A DNA stretch of 9,965 bases from Rhodoferax sp. UBA5149 (GCF_002413825.1 NZ_DHXT01000143.1:1-9965); one strand, 5' to 3'; shown: positions 1-6,834, counted from the stretch's first letter. The notes: generated by a model from the sequence alone, not told the origin. A program made the numbers and translations.

Positions 1-495
1 GTGGTCATATTGTTTGGAGAAGGTCCGTGGGAAGGATGGGAAACGACTTTTCTGACGCCGAACAGCTACAGCATGCCGTTGTGCGCGCCGGCTTATCTGG
101 TCGACGGGATGACCCGGGATCCGCAGGAACTGGCCGACTACACCTGGATGCAAGTCAGCCATTTCCCGGAATTGTGGAGCCGCTGGTGCGCAGCCGCAGG
201 CTATTCCGGGTTGCAACCTAAACGCTATTTTGAAGTCAACAACGGCGCCATGGCGCGCGAAGCGGCGCTCAGCGGGATGGGCATATGGATGGCCGGCGGA
301 CGGGCGGGCGCGCCTCTTGATCCGGATTTTGCGGCGGGAAACCTGGTTCTGGCGCACGCGTTTCATGCCTACATGTTTCAATTCGGGTTTTATCTTGCCT
401 GTCGTTCCCAGTCGCTGGGCAATCCGCTGGTGCCTGCGTTTCGCGAATGGATGCTGGCTCACTATGGCGTGCTATCACCGGCGAAGAATGCGTAG
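1..495 (+). CDS. LysR-family transcriptional regulator, GcvA-like, C-terminal part (5' truncated by window edge)
   Basis: This is the effector-binding part of a LysR-type regulator. The 164 visible residues show the pattern of the GcvA subgroup substrate-binding domain: an opening V-I-L-F-G-E-G-P-W-E-G-W (compare 'RFGDGxWPG' in GcvA-like proteins), then 'PLCAPAYL', 'DYTWMQV', 'W..W..AAG' and 'EVNNGAMAREAALSGMGI', and finally 'NPLVPAFREWM' near the C-terminus. LysR proteins are about 300 residues long, so roughly 140 N-terminal residues, including the helix-turn-helix, lie left of the window. The GTG at position 1 is therefore simply an in-frame codon and not the real start. The stop is TAG at 493-495. 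The target gene cannot be inferred, because LysR targets usually lie divergently upstream, outside the window. It converges with the minus-strand genes to its right. Confidence 0.88.
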   Translation: MVILFGEGPWEGWETTFLTPNSYSMPLCAPAYLVDGMTRDPQELADYTWMQVSHFPELWSRWCAAAGYSGLQPKRYFEVNNGAMAREAALSGMGIWMAGGRAGAPLDPDFAAGNLVLAHAFHAYMFQFGFYLACRSQSLGNPLVPAFREWMLAHYGVLSPAKNA

Positions 496-526
496 TGAGG
501 TGAAGCCATCTTGAATGAACTTATTT

Positions 527-805
527 TTACGTTGTCTGCAGTTTGACTTGTGCGCCAATCGCCTTGAACGTGCTACCGACAGAAGTTTTTTTCGCGCCAG
601 AAATGTTGGTGCGTTTGGCGATATTCAAATCCGGCGTCAGCGGGTCTTGTATTGCACGCTGAGATACGCCATGGTACGACGCAGCACGGTCCTGATCCGG
701 TGATAGCTTGAACACCGCAGCTACTCGCAGGCGGGCTTTGCGTACCTTGCTGACCATGATCTCAGGGTTCAATGGAGTGGCCAGTGCAGTTGTCGAATGT
801 GCCAT
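527..805 (-). CDS. Possible small orphan protein, 92 aa (or 76 aa from an internal ATG at 757)
   Basis: I do not recognise this protein. The minus-strand frame is open from beyond 919 down to a TAA at 527-529. The ATG at 805 gives 92 residues and the ATG at 757 gives 76. The product is basic and hydrophilic, with a K/R-rich start (V-S-K-V-R-K-A-R-L-R) and a middle part 'PDQDRAASYHGVSQRAI' that reads like real protein, but there are no membrane segments or known motifs. Neither start has a good ribosome-binding site; only GAG four bases before the ATG at 757 comes close. It lies 186 bases beyond the stop of the GGDEF-EAL gene on the same strand and converges with the LysR gene. It could be a genuine small gene, a remnant, or a chance ORF. 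Confidence 0.33.
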   Translation of the reverse strand: MAHSTTALATPLNPEIMVSKVRKARLRVAAVFKLSPDQDRAASYHGVSQRAIQDPLTPDLNIAKRTNISGAKKTSVGSTFKAIGAQVKLQTT

Positions 806-991
806 TGCTTTGTTACAAGCCAGTGACGCCCGCTGCCACCGATTTCTCACGGGCATACAGGCAAACGGTGCTGCCGTAAATGGGCCAGAAGTTCGTCGCG
901 AGCCGGAATTGAATCGCAACTTTATCGGTGAAGCGTTGAAGGTAGATTGACGGCACCTCCACTACCGAGCATTTTTTTGCCACTGTGTTTT
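806..991. other. Gap between the GGDEF-EAL gene and the small orphan ORF
   Basis: Together with the orphan ORF this makes a stretch of about 500 bases (496-991) without a recognised gene. Short open frames exist on both strands here, for example a plus frame at 708-950 and a minus frame at 813-1031, but they resemble no family I know. I found no convincing rho-independent terminator after the GGDEF-EAL stop at 992; the T7 run at 972-978 has no GC-rich stem next to it. Confidence 0.5.
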
Positions 992-3900
992 TCAAGAAGA
1001 ACGCAATAAGCGAAGCGGAACCACGGGGCAAAATGCGGGGGCAATCTGCATCCGGCGCAGGTAGTTCTCACAATCCAACGCCGGCAAAGGTTTGCTGCAG
1101 AAGTAGCCCTGCACCTCATCACACCCATGTGCGCGCAAGAACTCAAGCTGTTCAAGTGTTTCCACGCCCTCTGCAATAGTCTGCAAGCCTAAACTTTGGG
1201 CCATGCTGATGATGGCTCTGACAATGGCCTTATCCTCCGGATCCACCGTGATGTCACGCACAAATGACTGGTCTATTTTTAGTTTGTAGACCTGAAAACG
1301 TTTGAGGTAGCTCAGCGACGAATAACCCGTTCCAAAATCGTCAATCGACATGCACACGCCACGTGCGTGCAGATCGGCCATGATGGCGATAGCGGCTGTG
1401 GGGTCGTCACTGGCAACGCTTTCCGTCAACTCCAACTCCAGATATTTTGGCGCCAGGCCAGCCTCATCCAGAATACGGCTCACCAGCTCCGGGAGGTTGG
1501 GGTGGCGAAACTGCACCGCTGACAGGTTGACCGCCATGATGATCGGCTCAAGGCCGCTGTCGATCCAGCTTGACAACTGCTCTGCGGCAGTTCGCAGCAC
1601 CCACTCGCCAATGGGCAAAATCAGACCACTGCGCTCGGCAATCGGAATGAACTCTGCGGGAGAAATCATGCCCAACTCGTGGTGTTTCCAGCGCAACAAG
1701 GCTTCGATACCGATGACGCGCCCCGTCTCCAGTGATAGCTGCGGCTGGTAATACAAACTCAATTGATTGCGCTCCATGGCCCGACGCAATGCACCTTCGA
1801 GCATCAGCGTACGCACTGAATGCTGCTGCATGTCAGGGGCAAAGAAGCGAAAAGCGTTGCGCCCTTCCTGCTTGGCCTGGTACATCGCGAGGTCGGCGTG
1901 TTGTGCCAGGGCTTCGAAGTCCAGTCCGTCTTGAGGATACATCGCGATGCCGATGGAAGGGGTCACGATCAGTTCATGGTGCTCGATCTGGAGCGGTTTG
2001 GCGATGGCTTCGAGAAGCTTCTGCGCCACGTGAGCCGCCCCGTGGGCGTCCGTGTCTGGCAAAATAAATACAAATTCATCGCCGCCCAGGCGGGCCACCG
2101 TATCTTGTTCGCGCACCTGGTAGCGCATGCGTCGGGCCACCTCGATGAGCAGCGCATCTCCCGTGCCGTGGCCGAGCGTATCGTTGATGCGTTTAAAGTG
2201 GTCAAGGTCCAGAAACATCAACGCCAGTGGCTCAGTTTGGCGCTGCGCCATGGTGGCCGCCTGCTTAAAACGATCACCCAGCAAGGCACGGTTGGGCAGG
2301 CCCGTCAGGGAGTCAAAATGGGCCAGCCATTTGATCCGCTCCTCGTCGGCTTTCTTCTGACTGACATCCGTGAAAAACGCAATGTAGTTGGTGGGCTCGC
2401 CGACGGCATTGGTCATTCGGCTGATGGCGAGCCATTGCGGATACACCTCGCCGCTCTTGCGCTGGTTCAAAATCTCGCCTTGCCACAGACCTTCGGTATC
2501 CACGCAGTTCCACATCGCAGTGTAAAACTCGCGGCCGTGTTGCCCCGAAGACAGGGCACTAGGCTTGCGCCCCATGACTTCGGCCGCACTGTAACCGGTG
2601 ATAGCGCTGAACGCCGGATTCACCAAAAGAATGTGCTTGTCCGCATCGGTAATCATGATGGCGTCGCGACTTCGCGAAAACACCATGGTTGCGAGGCGCT
2701 CCTGTGCCTCCGCAGCCCTCCGGTCCACCGCAATCCCCACAAACTGACTAACCATGTCAACCAGTATGCGTTCATGGGCGGAGGGCTCTCTATCCCACTT
2801 TCGATGCAGGTCCAGCACACCCAAAATATTCCCGGCGCTGGAAAGCACAGGCGCAGACCAACAAGCTGACAGACCAGATTCACAAGCCATCGAATTGAAG
2901 TTCGAGCGCCAAGGGCTGTCAACGAGCTCTTGCGCCCTGGCACTTTCATAACTAAACGAAACCCGGCCACAGGCGCCACTATCTTGGCCACTTGCCAACG
3001 TGACACGTGTCTCGTCAAGAAGGTGCGACAAACTAGGGGCCGCGCGGAGACACAGTTGATTTGACCGCCGATCCAGTAACCAGGTCGCGCCAAAACTTGA
3101 CGGCAACAACTCCTCCAGCTTTTGCATCAGGAGCGCCAAAATCTGATCGATGTTCAAGCTACCCGCCAATAGTTCAAGCATGTAAGGCCGTAGGGCATCG
3201 ACCTGCCGCGCTTGGTGTTGCGCAGCGAGATCCATATTGGTGCCCGTGATTCGGACTGCTCGTCCCGATTCATCCCGCGAAATATAGCCACGTGATAACA
3301 CCGGCACGTAATAGCCAGCCTTGTGTCGCAGACGGAATTCCTTGACCGTGACATTGGCGTCTGAGTCCAGCACGGCCTGGTTAGCCCGATTGACCATGAA
3401 TGCGTCCTTCGGATGGATGAGCGCTTTCCACATACCCGCGCCACTGGGTGCGTCGTCCACGCCATACCCCAGCATGTGCCAGCCCTGTGGTGAGTACTCC
3501 AGACGCTGCCCAACCAGGTCCCAATCCCAGGGTGCATCGCTAGAACCTTTGAGTGCCAACTCCAGTTGAGTTTGCGAATTTTTCAATAGCTGCTCGGTTA
3601 AGAGACGATTGGCTCTGCGTTCGAAATTTTCCAGTGCAAAATCCACATTTGATGCGATTTCCAAGAGCAGTCTTTTCGCATCCTGGTCAAAGGCGTCTAA
3701 CTCGCCAGCCACCAAGATGAACACCCCAATGACCCGTCCATTGCGATGCAAGGGAATGGATGCAATCGCGCGCCAGTCAGCTCCGAACGCAATGGCGTGC
3801 CACGCGGCCATTGCCGGCGCGTTGAGAAAGTCCTGAATCCACACCGGCCGGTCTTCGCGAATGGCCGTGCCGGAACTGCCCCTGCCAAACACACTGTCAA

Positions 3901-4420
3901 TGCTCGCCGAGATTTCAATGTCATTCAGTTCCACACCACCGGACCCAAAAGATGCCATCGGAACAACGCGCTGCGTTTGCGGGTCGAGCAAGCCAATGCA
4001 GGACATGGTCATTCCCCCCAATTGCACGGCCGTCTGGCAGACATGGGCAAACAATTGGTCCTGAGAACTGGAATGCACGATGGCCTGATTGCACTGGCTC
4101 AACGCGGCATAGAGACGAGACTGACGTCTTATCTTTAGCTCGGCCAGGCGCTGAGCGTGCATGAGTTGGCGCCAGAAAAGAACAAACACTGCACCCAGAG
4201 CCACGACGGCCAGCATGGCAACGCCCCGGTGGTCTATCTTGAGACTAGAGATGGCCGTGAGATTTTCGTAGGCATCGATCTCGACCGGTTGCCCTTGAAT
4301 TCGCACCACAACCCACGCCATCAAAGACAGCGCCAATGTCAGGAGCGTCAAAACAACGGCGATCGGCTTCGTGGCGAAGCTAGCAGGTTTGTGGGTTTTC
4401 ACAGTGATTGTGGAACTCAA
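992..4420 (-). CDS. Membrane-anchored c-di-GMP sensor/turnover protein (TM-TM-GAF-PAS-GAF-PAS-GGDEF-EAL)
   Basis: This is a 1142-residue dual-domain protein predicted to make and/or break the second messenger c-di-GMP. Two hydrophobic helices (about 19-39 and 66-84) enclose a short, probably periplasmic loop of about 25 residues. A GAF domain (about 105-265), PAS (about 290-400), second GAF (about 415-570) and second PAS (about 575-690, 'NPAFSAITGYSAAEVMGR') follow. The GGDEF domain (about 695-860) has an intact GGDEF at 779-783, and an RxxD inhibitory site (REQD, 770-773) exactly five residues before it. The EAL domain (about 875-1125) has E906-A-L-L-R-W, 'VNLSAVQF', 'ELTES', D1027-D-F-G-T-G, 'LKIDQSF', 'EGVET' and 'VQGY', so both catalytic sites look complete. 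Whether net synthesis or breakdown dominates cannot be read from sequence. The start is uncertain: 4420 is TTG without a ribosome-binding site, a GTG lies at 4402, and an overlapping ORF starts with ATG at 4500. No in-frame ATG exists before the upstream stop at 4460-4462. Confidence 0.95.
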   Translation of the reverse strand: MSSTITVKTHKPASFATKPIAVVLTLLTLALSLMAWVVVRIQGQPVEIDAYENLTAISSLKIDHRGVAMLAVVALGAVFVLFWRQLMHAQRLAELKIRRQSRLYAALSQCNQAIVHSSSQDQLFAHVCQTAVQLGGMTMSCIGLLDPQTQRVVPMASFGSGGVELNDIEISASIDSVFGRGSSGTAIREDRPVWIQDFLNAPAMAAWHAIAFGADWRAIASIPLHRNGRVIGVFILVAGELDAFDQDAKRLLLEIASNVDFALENFERRANRLLTEQLLKNSQTQLELALKGSSDAPWDWDLVGQRLEYSPQGWHMLGYGVDDAPSGAGMWKALIHPKDAFMVNRANQAVLDSDANVTVKEFRLRHKAGYYVPVLSRGYISRDESGRAVRITGTNMDLAAQHQARQVDALRPYMLELLAGSLNIDQILALLMQKLEELLPSSFGATWLLDRRSNQLCLRAAPSLSHLLDETRVTLASGQDSGACGRVSFSYESARAQELVDSPWRSNFNSMACESGLSACWSAPVLSSAGNILGVLDLHRKWDREPSAHERILVDMVSQFVGIAVDRRAAEAQERLATMVFSRSRDAIMITDADKHILLVNPAFSAITGYSAAEVMGRKPSALSSGQHGREFYTAMWNCVDTEGLWQGEILNQRKSGEVYPQWLAISRMTNAVGEPTNYIAFFTDVSQKKADEERIKWLAHFDSLTGLPNRALLGDRFKQAATMAQRQTEPLALMFLDLDHFKRINDTLGHGTGDALLIEVARRMRYQVREQDTVARLGGDEFVFILPDTDAHGAAHVAQKLLEAIAKPLQIEHHELIVTPSIGIAMYPQDGLDFEALAQHADLAMYQAKQEGRNAFRFFAPDMQQHSVRTLMLEGALRRAMERNQLSLYYQPQLSLETGRVIGIEALLRWKHHELGMISPAEFIPIAERSGLILPIGEWVLRTAAEQLSSWIDSGLEPIIMAVNLSAVQFRHPNLPELVSRILDEAGLAPKYLELELTESVASDDPTAAIAIMADLHARGVCMSIDDFGTGYSSLSYLKRFQVYKLKIDQSFVRDITVDPEDKAIVRAIISMAQSLGLQTIAEGVETLEQLEFLRAHGCDEVQGYFCSKPLPALDCENYLRRMQIAPAFCPVVPLRLLRSS

Positions 4421-4500
4421 AAACAGGCTGCCGCAGGGGTGACTTTGGGGACGGCCGCGTCATGAGACGACGGGGTGGTAGTCGCCAGCGCTTTTTTCAT
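4417..4500 (-). other. 27-codon upstream ORF overlapping the TTG start of the GGDEF-EAL gene (true N-terminus by frameshift, or leader)
   Basis: On the minus strand an ATG at 4500 opens a 27-residue frame beginning M-K-K-A-L-A-T-T-T-P-S-S-H and ending ...P-A-A-A-C-F with TGA at 4417-4419. That TGA shares bases with the TTG assigned as start of the GGDEF-EAL frame (TTGA), and the overlap sits on a run of five T (4419-4423, minus strand). One extra T would join the two frames into a single protein with an ATG start and a typical short cytoplasmic N-terminus. Explanations are an indel or sequencing error in the T run, programmed slippage, or a leader peptide translationally coupled to the TTG. 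No Shine-Dalgarno sequence is clear before 4500. Confidence 0.4.
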
Positions 4501-4572
4501 ATATTCGCTATTTGGTTGTGGTGTCTAGGCCTCTGGAACCGCACCGATCTCGCTCAATTGTTGCACTGCAAT

Positions 4573-4590
4573 ATGACAAATCAGTTACAA
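4573..4590 (-). promoter_or_regulatory. Pho-box-like direct repeat upstream of the GGDEF-EAL gene
   Basis: The minus strand reads TTGTAACTGATTTGTCAT: two 7-base units (TTGTAAC and TTGTCAT) separated by four bases. This is the spacing of PhoB sites (CTGTCAT-N4-CTGTCAT). The second unit matches the consensus at 6 of 7 positions and the first at 4 of 7. It lies about 150 bases upstream of the GGDEF-EAL start and points towards it. No good -10 element follows at the expected distance (the nearest is CAATTG), so this may be chance. Confidence 0.2.
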
Positions 4591-4734
4591 ATCCTTGACC
4601 GAAAAACTGCTAAATGCAAGCTGGCCGCGCGGCAAGGGCTCGACCAAAAATTGCGTTGACGTAAAACCCAAGCGCTCACGCGTGGCGGTGAGCATGATGG
4701 CCTCCCAAAGTGACAGTTCCAACCACAATTGCAT
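4585..4734 (-). CDS. Possible gene remnant or very small ORF, unrecognised
   Basis: A minus-strand frame ends with TAA at 4585-4587. From the ATG at 4734 it would give 49 residues, and it stays open further upstream to an ATG at 4842. The C-terminal part (…'RERLGFTSTQFLVEPLPRG'…) reads like a piece of a real protein, but I cannot name a family and see no ribosome-binding site. It is the only protein-like segment in the long gap between the GGDEF-EAL gene and the decayed ABC gene, so a remnant of a lost gene is the likeliest explanation. Confidence 0.2.
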   Translation of the reverse strand: MQLWLELSLWEAIMLTATRERLGFTSTQFLVEPLPRGQLAFSSFSVKDL

Positions 4735-4876
4735 TTTTCGTGCCAAGATATTTATGGCTTTGCAATGGCTAAATCCCCTTTTTACAGCCATGCTGGTGCA
4801 TTTATTGGATCGCCAGTCGCAATTCGGACGAAAGGCATGCACTCAAATCGAAGTGCTTGTAAATTGACCAGGAATG

Positions 4877-4893
4877 CGCATGCATGCGTTTTT
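4877..4893 (+). repeat. 12-bp perfect palindrome followed by T5
   Basis: CGCATGCATGCG (4877-4888) is its own reverse complement and is followed directly by TTTTT (4889-4893). As RNA it could form only a 4-bp stem with a TGCA loop, which is weak for a terminator. As DNA it could be a dimer binding site about 90 bases before the ABC start. A shorter palindrome, GCACGTGC, follows at 4904-4911. Confidence 0.3.
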
Positions 4894-4978
4894 CTCAGAC
4901 GGCACGTGCAATAAATGCGTTAGTCGGGAACGTCGATCCTCTCGTAATCTCGCAGCTCTGCCTAAAACCGGTACAAGA

Positions 4979-5610
4979 ATGAATTCAGCGCCTTATTTGC
5001 ATGTCAAGAATCTCACCAAAGTGCATGCCCAAGGCAGGTTCAGCAAGCATGTCATCTTTCAGCTGCAGGCGGATTTTAAAATGGAGGGGGCCGGGATAGT
5101 CGCCATCGTCGGCCCCAATGGCGCCGGCAAAACCACGCTGTTCGACCTCATCGCCGGCCAAGACATGCCCACCAGCGGCCAGGTGATTTGCCATGGTCAG
5201 GATATCCACCGGGTCAAATACACGCAGCGCAGGCACGTGGTGAATCATCACCGACAGCCGCACCATGTCCGAAAATACAAATGGCAGCTCACGCCCGAAT
5301 TCTTGCTTGAGCCGGCCCGCAACGACACGCCGAGGATTCATCTCTATGACGAGCCGGACATGACGGATGGTACATCGGCCTGCTCTTCAACAAGTTTCGC
5401 GAACTCAAATCGCAAGGCCATCTCATCGTCTTCTGCGTGCACCCTTCAAACGCCATGCATCTGGACCTCATCCGCATGATTTGCGATGAATACCTTTTTG
5501 TGGAAGAAGGCAGCTTCACGCGTTTGCGGGATTTCGACGCATTGATGGCGCACCCGCAAGTCAGAGATTATTTGGGGCCGATCGTCAACGAAGCTGACGT
5601 GTCTGCGTGA
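4979..5610 (+). pseudogene. ABC transporter ATP-binding protein, broken (internal deletion and frameshift)
   Basis: The frame from the ATG at 4979 gives an ABC ATPase N-terminus: 'LHVKNLTKVHAQG', then Walker A G-P-N-G-A-G-K-T-T-L and 'FDLIAG…PTSGQVICHGQDI'. Walker B follows as 'RIHLYDEPDM'. Only about 70 residues separate Walker A from Walker B, where intact ATPases have about 100. The Q-loop region is unrecognisable and the LSGGQ signature is absent, so a piece is missing. Just after Walker B, at about 5360-5368, the reading frame changes as if one base were lost. The other frame continues with W-Y-I-G-L-L-F-N-K-F, then 'LIVFCVHP' (the position of the H-loop) and 'DEYLFVEEG', to TGA at 5608-5610. 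Without the signature it could not form a working ATP sandwich. The transported substrate is unknown. The next gene begins 14 bases downstream, suggesting a former operon. Confidence 0.8.
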
Positions 5611-5624
5611 TGCCGGGATAGTCA

Positions 5625-5929
5625 ATGCAAAAACAGGATCGCCTTCATGCACTCGACGCAGTGCGTGCTTTCGCGTTGCTTCTCGGCATCGCTTTTCATG
5701 CAACGCTGTTATTTATTCCGGGGATCGACGCGCTCGGTTTCCCTTGGCGCATCTCTGGTTTCTTTATTTGCTCCTGGTACTGTATGTTTCTTTTCTCTTC
5801 TCTACAGGCGCTGCGCTGCTGCTGCTCAGCTATCACTACCTAGTGCGATCCACTTACATTGGCCAAGTATTGAATGGCCGCCGATACCCGCGGTCTGCGT
5901 TGTGGACAGGTCGTACGGATCGTTCATGA
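5625..5929 (+). pseudogene. Acyltransferase-3 family membrane protein, broken (frameshift and large internal losses)
   Basis: The ATG at 5625 opens with 'RLHALDAVRAFALLLGIAFHA', the first transmembrane helix and catalytic-His region of the acyltransferase-3 (OpgC/MdoC-like) family. At about 5735-5745 the frame shifts by one base. The new frame reads 'LAHLWFLYLLLVLYV', which in full proteins lies more than 100 residues from the start, and then jumps to a C-terminal-type block, 'SYHYLVRSTYIGQVLNGRR', ending at TGA 5927-5929. Intact members are about 350-400 residues with around ten membrane helices, whereas here about 100 codons remain. Most of the core is gone, so it cannot be functional. It lies directly after the broken ABC gene on the same strand. 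In intact relatives such enzymes move acyl groups onto glycans or lipids, but the original substrate is unknown. Confidence 0.78.
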
Positions 5930-5939
5930 CCCGTCCACC

Positions 5940-5958
5940 AACTGGCTCGCGACCAGTT
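5940..5958. terminator. Hairpin at the end of the YeeE/YedE operon, possible bidirectional terminator
   Basis: AACTGG (5940-5945) and CCAGTT (5953-5958) can form a perfect 6-bp stem with a 7-base loop. It sits on the stop codon of the minus-strand YeeE subunit and 11 bases past the end of the plus-strand acyltransferase remnant. No T run follows on either strand, so it is at best a weak or pausing structure. Confidence 0.25.
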
Positions 5959-6364
5959 ACTTCGCCCTGAGCCCTTGCACCAGCGCGCCCAGCCCAATGC
6001 CGGCCAGCGCCCACAGCAGGCTCCAGTTGCCCGCGCCCAGGCCCGCAATGGCCGGGCCCGGGCACACGCCGCACAGGCCCCAGCCGACGCCGAACAAGGC
6101 CGCACCCACCGCGGTGTCGCGACTCCAGACGCTGGGGTGGACGTGGAAGTGGTCGTCCAGCAGCGGGCGGGCCAGCAACCTGGGCGCCAGTTTGTAGGCC
6201 AGCACCACCACCAGCACGGCGCCGCCCATCACCAGCATCAGGCCGAAGTCTTGAAAACGCAAAAAGCTCAGCACCACCTCGGGCCGGATCATGGTGGCGT
6301 AGGACAGGCCAAAGCCGAACAGCGCGCCTGCCAGCAGCGTCGCTACGACGCGCGCCGCGCTCAT
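5957..6364 (-). CDS. YeeE/YedE-family sulfur-compound transporter, second subunit (PmpB-like/DUF6691)
   Basis: This 135-residue inner-membrane protein is the C-terminal half of a YeeE/YedE-type transporter, a family in which thiosulfate uptake has been shown. It has about four hydrophobic helices. The N-terminal part 'GALFGFGLSYATMIRPEVVLSFLRF' matches the typical 'FGxGLxxSxMxxPxxVLxFL' block, and 'GWGLCGVCPGPAI' (about 94-106) carries the two conserved cysteines C98 and C101. In family members such cysteines line the path of the sulfur compound. The start is the ATG at 6362-6364, which overlaps the stop of the upstream subunit as ATGA. This supports translational coupling and a 1:1 pair, and argues against the longer open frame that reaches back to 6592. 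The exact substrate (thiosulfate or another sulfur species) is not readable. Confidence 0.9.
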   Translation of the reverse strand: MSAARVVATLLAGALFGFGLSYATMIRPEVVLSFLRFQDFGLMLVMGGAVLVVVLAYKLAPRLLARPLLDDHFHVHPSVWSRDTAVGAALFGVGWGLCGVCPGPAIAGLGAGNWSLLWALAGIGLGALVQGLRAK

Positions 6365-6834
6365 GCCAGCCACCTTGCGGCCAGGTTGGCCGTCAGGAAC
6401 GCGGTCGCCATGAAGGTCAGCACCGCCAGCAGCGACGGCAATTGCAGCGAGCCCAGCCCGCAAATGCCGTGGCCCGACGTGCAGCCGTTGCCCAGCCGCG
6501 CACCGTACCCGACAAAAAAGCCGCCCACCAGCAACTGCCATACCGGCACCGCCGTGGCTTCGCGCACGCCGCCCGCAAAGCCCAGCCACCACACCAGCGC
6601 GCCCAGGATCAGGCCCGCCGCATACACCAACCGCCAGCCGCGCGAATCGACAAAGCGCGGTTGCTGAAAAAACGGCCGGCGCACCAGGTAAGACCAGGTG
6701 CTTGAGAACACCGTGCTCATGCCGCCGATGCGGCCCGTCAGCACGAACAGCAGCGACGCACCCGTGCCAATGATGAGCCCGCCCAGCAAATAGTGCTGCC
6801 AGCCGAGGGGGAAGAGAGAAAGAGATATGTTCAT
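6361..6834 (-). CDS. YeeE/YedE-family sulfur-compound transporter, first subunit (PmpA-like)
   Basis: This 157-residue membrane protein is the N-terminal half of the YeeE/YedE transporter. Hydrophobic helices cover about 14-33, 68-88, 98-115 and 130-153. Two family blocks are clear: 'GRIGGMSTV' (34-42) and 'GNGCTSGHGICG' (115-126), the signature with C118 and C125. The ATG at 6834 is preferred because it places the first helix at the usual distance; the frame continues upstream to an ATG at 6891, which would run into the end of the thioesterase gene. No clear Shine-Dalgarno sequence is visible before 6834. The gene follows the thioesterase by 53 bases and overlaps the next subunit by 4 bases. 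No rhodanese, TusA or ArsR/BigR-type regulator, often found near such pairs, is seen in this window. Confidence 0.9.
   Translation of the reverse strand: MNISLSLFPLGWQHYLLGGLIIGTGASLLFVLTGRIGGMSTVFSSTWSYLVRRPFFQQPRFVDSRGWRLVYAAGLILGALVWWLGFAGGVREATAVPVWQLLVGGFFVGYGARLGNGCTSGHGICGLGSLQLPSLLAVLTFMATAFLTANLAARWLA

Larger units (their letters stand above)
4501..4978. other. Long low-GC gap before the decayed ABC ATPase gene
   Basis: No convincing intact gene is present. The stretch is visibly more AT-rich than the genes at either side. It contains the Pho-box-like repeat, the small TTGCA-c-TGCAA inverted repeat at 4560-4570, the possible remnant at 4585-4734, and the 12-bp palindrome at 4877-4888. 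I see no transposase fragment and no flanking inverted repeats that would mark an insertion sequence. Confidence 0.5.

Noticed and set aside
1820..2869. Long plus-strand open frame of 349 codons
   Set aside because: It lies wholly antisense to the GGDEF-EAL gene, whose domains and catalytic motifs are certain. The antisense product has no recognisable fold and no ribosome-binding site.
4421..5978. Insertion sequence or transposon as cause of the decayed ABC/acyltransferase region
   Set aside because: No transposase fragment, terminal inverted repeats or target-site duplication could be found; simple internal deletions explain what is seen.
6365..6592. N-terminal extension of the second YeeE subunit
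   Set aside because: The extension is the out-of-frame shadow of the first subunit. The ATGA overlap at 6361-6364 gives a natural start.
5975..6667. Plus-strand open frame of 230 codons, Gln/Pro/Ala-rich
   Set aside because: It is antisense to the YeeE/YedE pair, whose cysteine motifs and 4-base overlap are clear.
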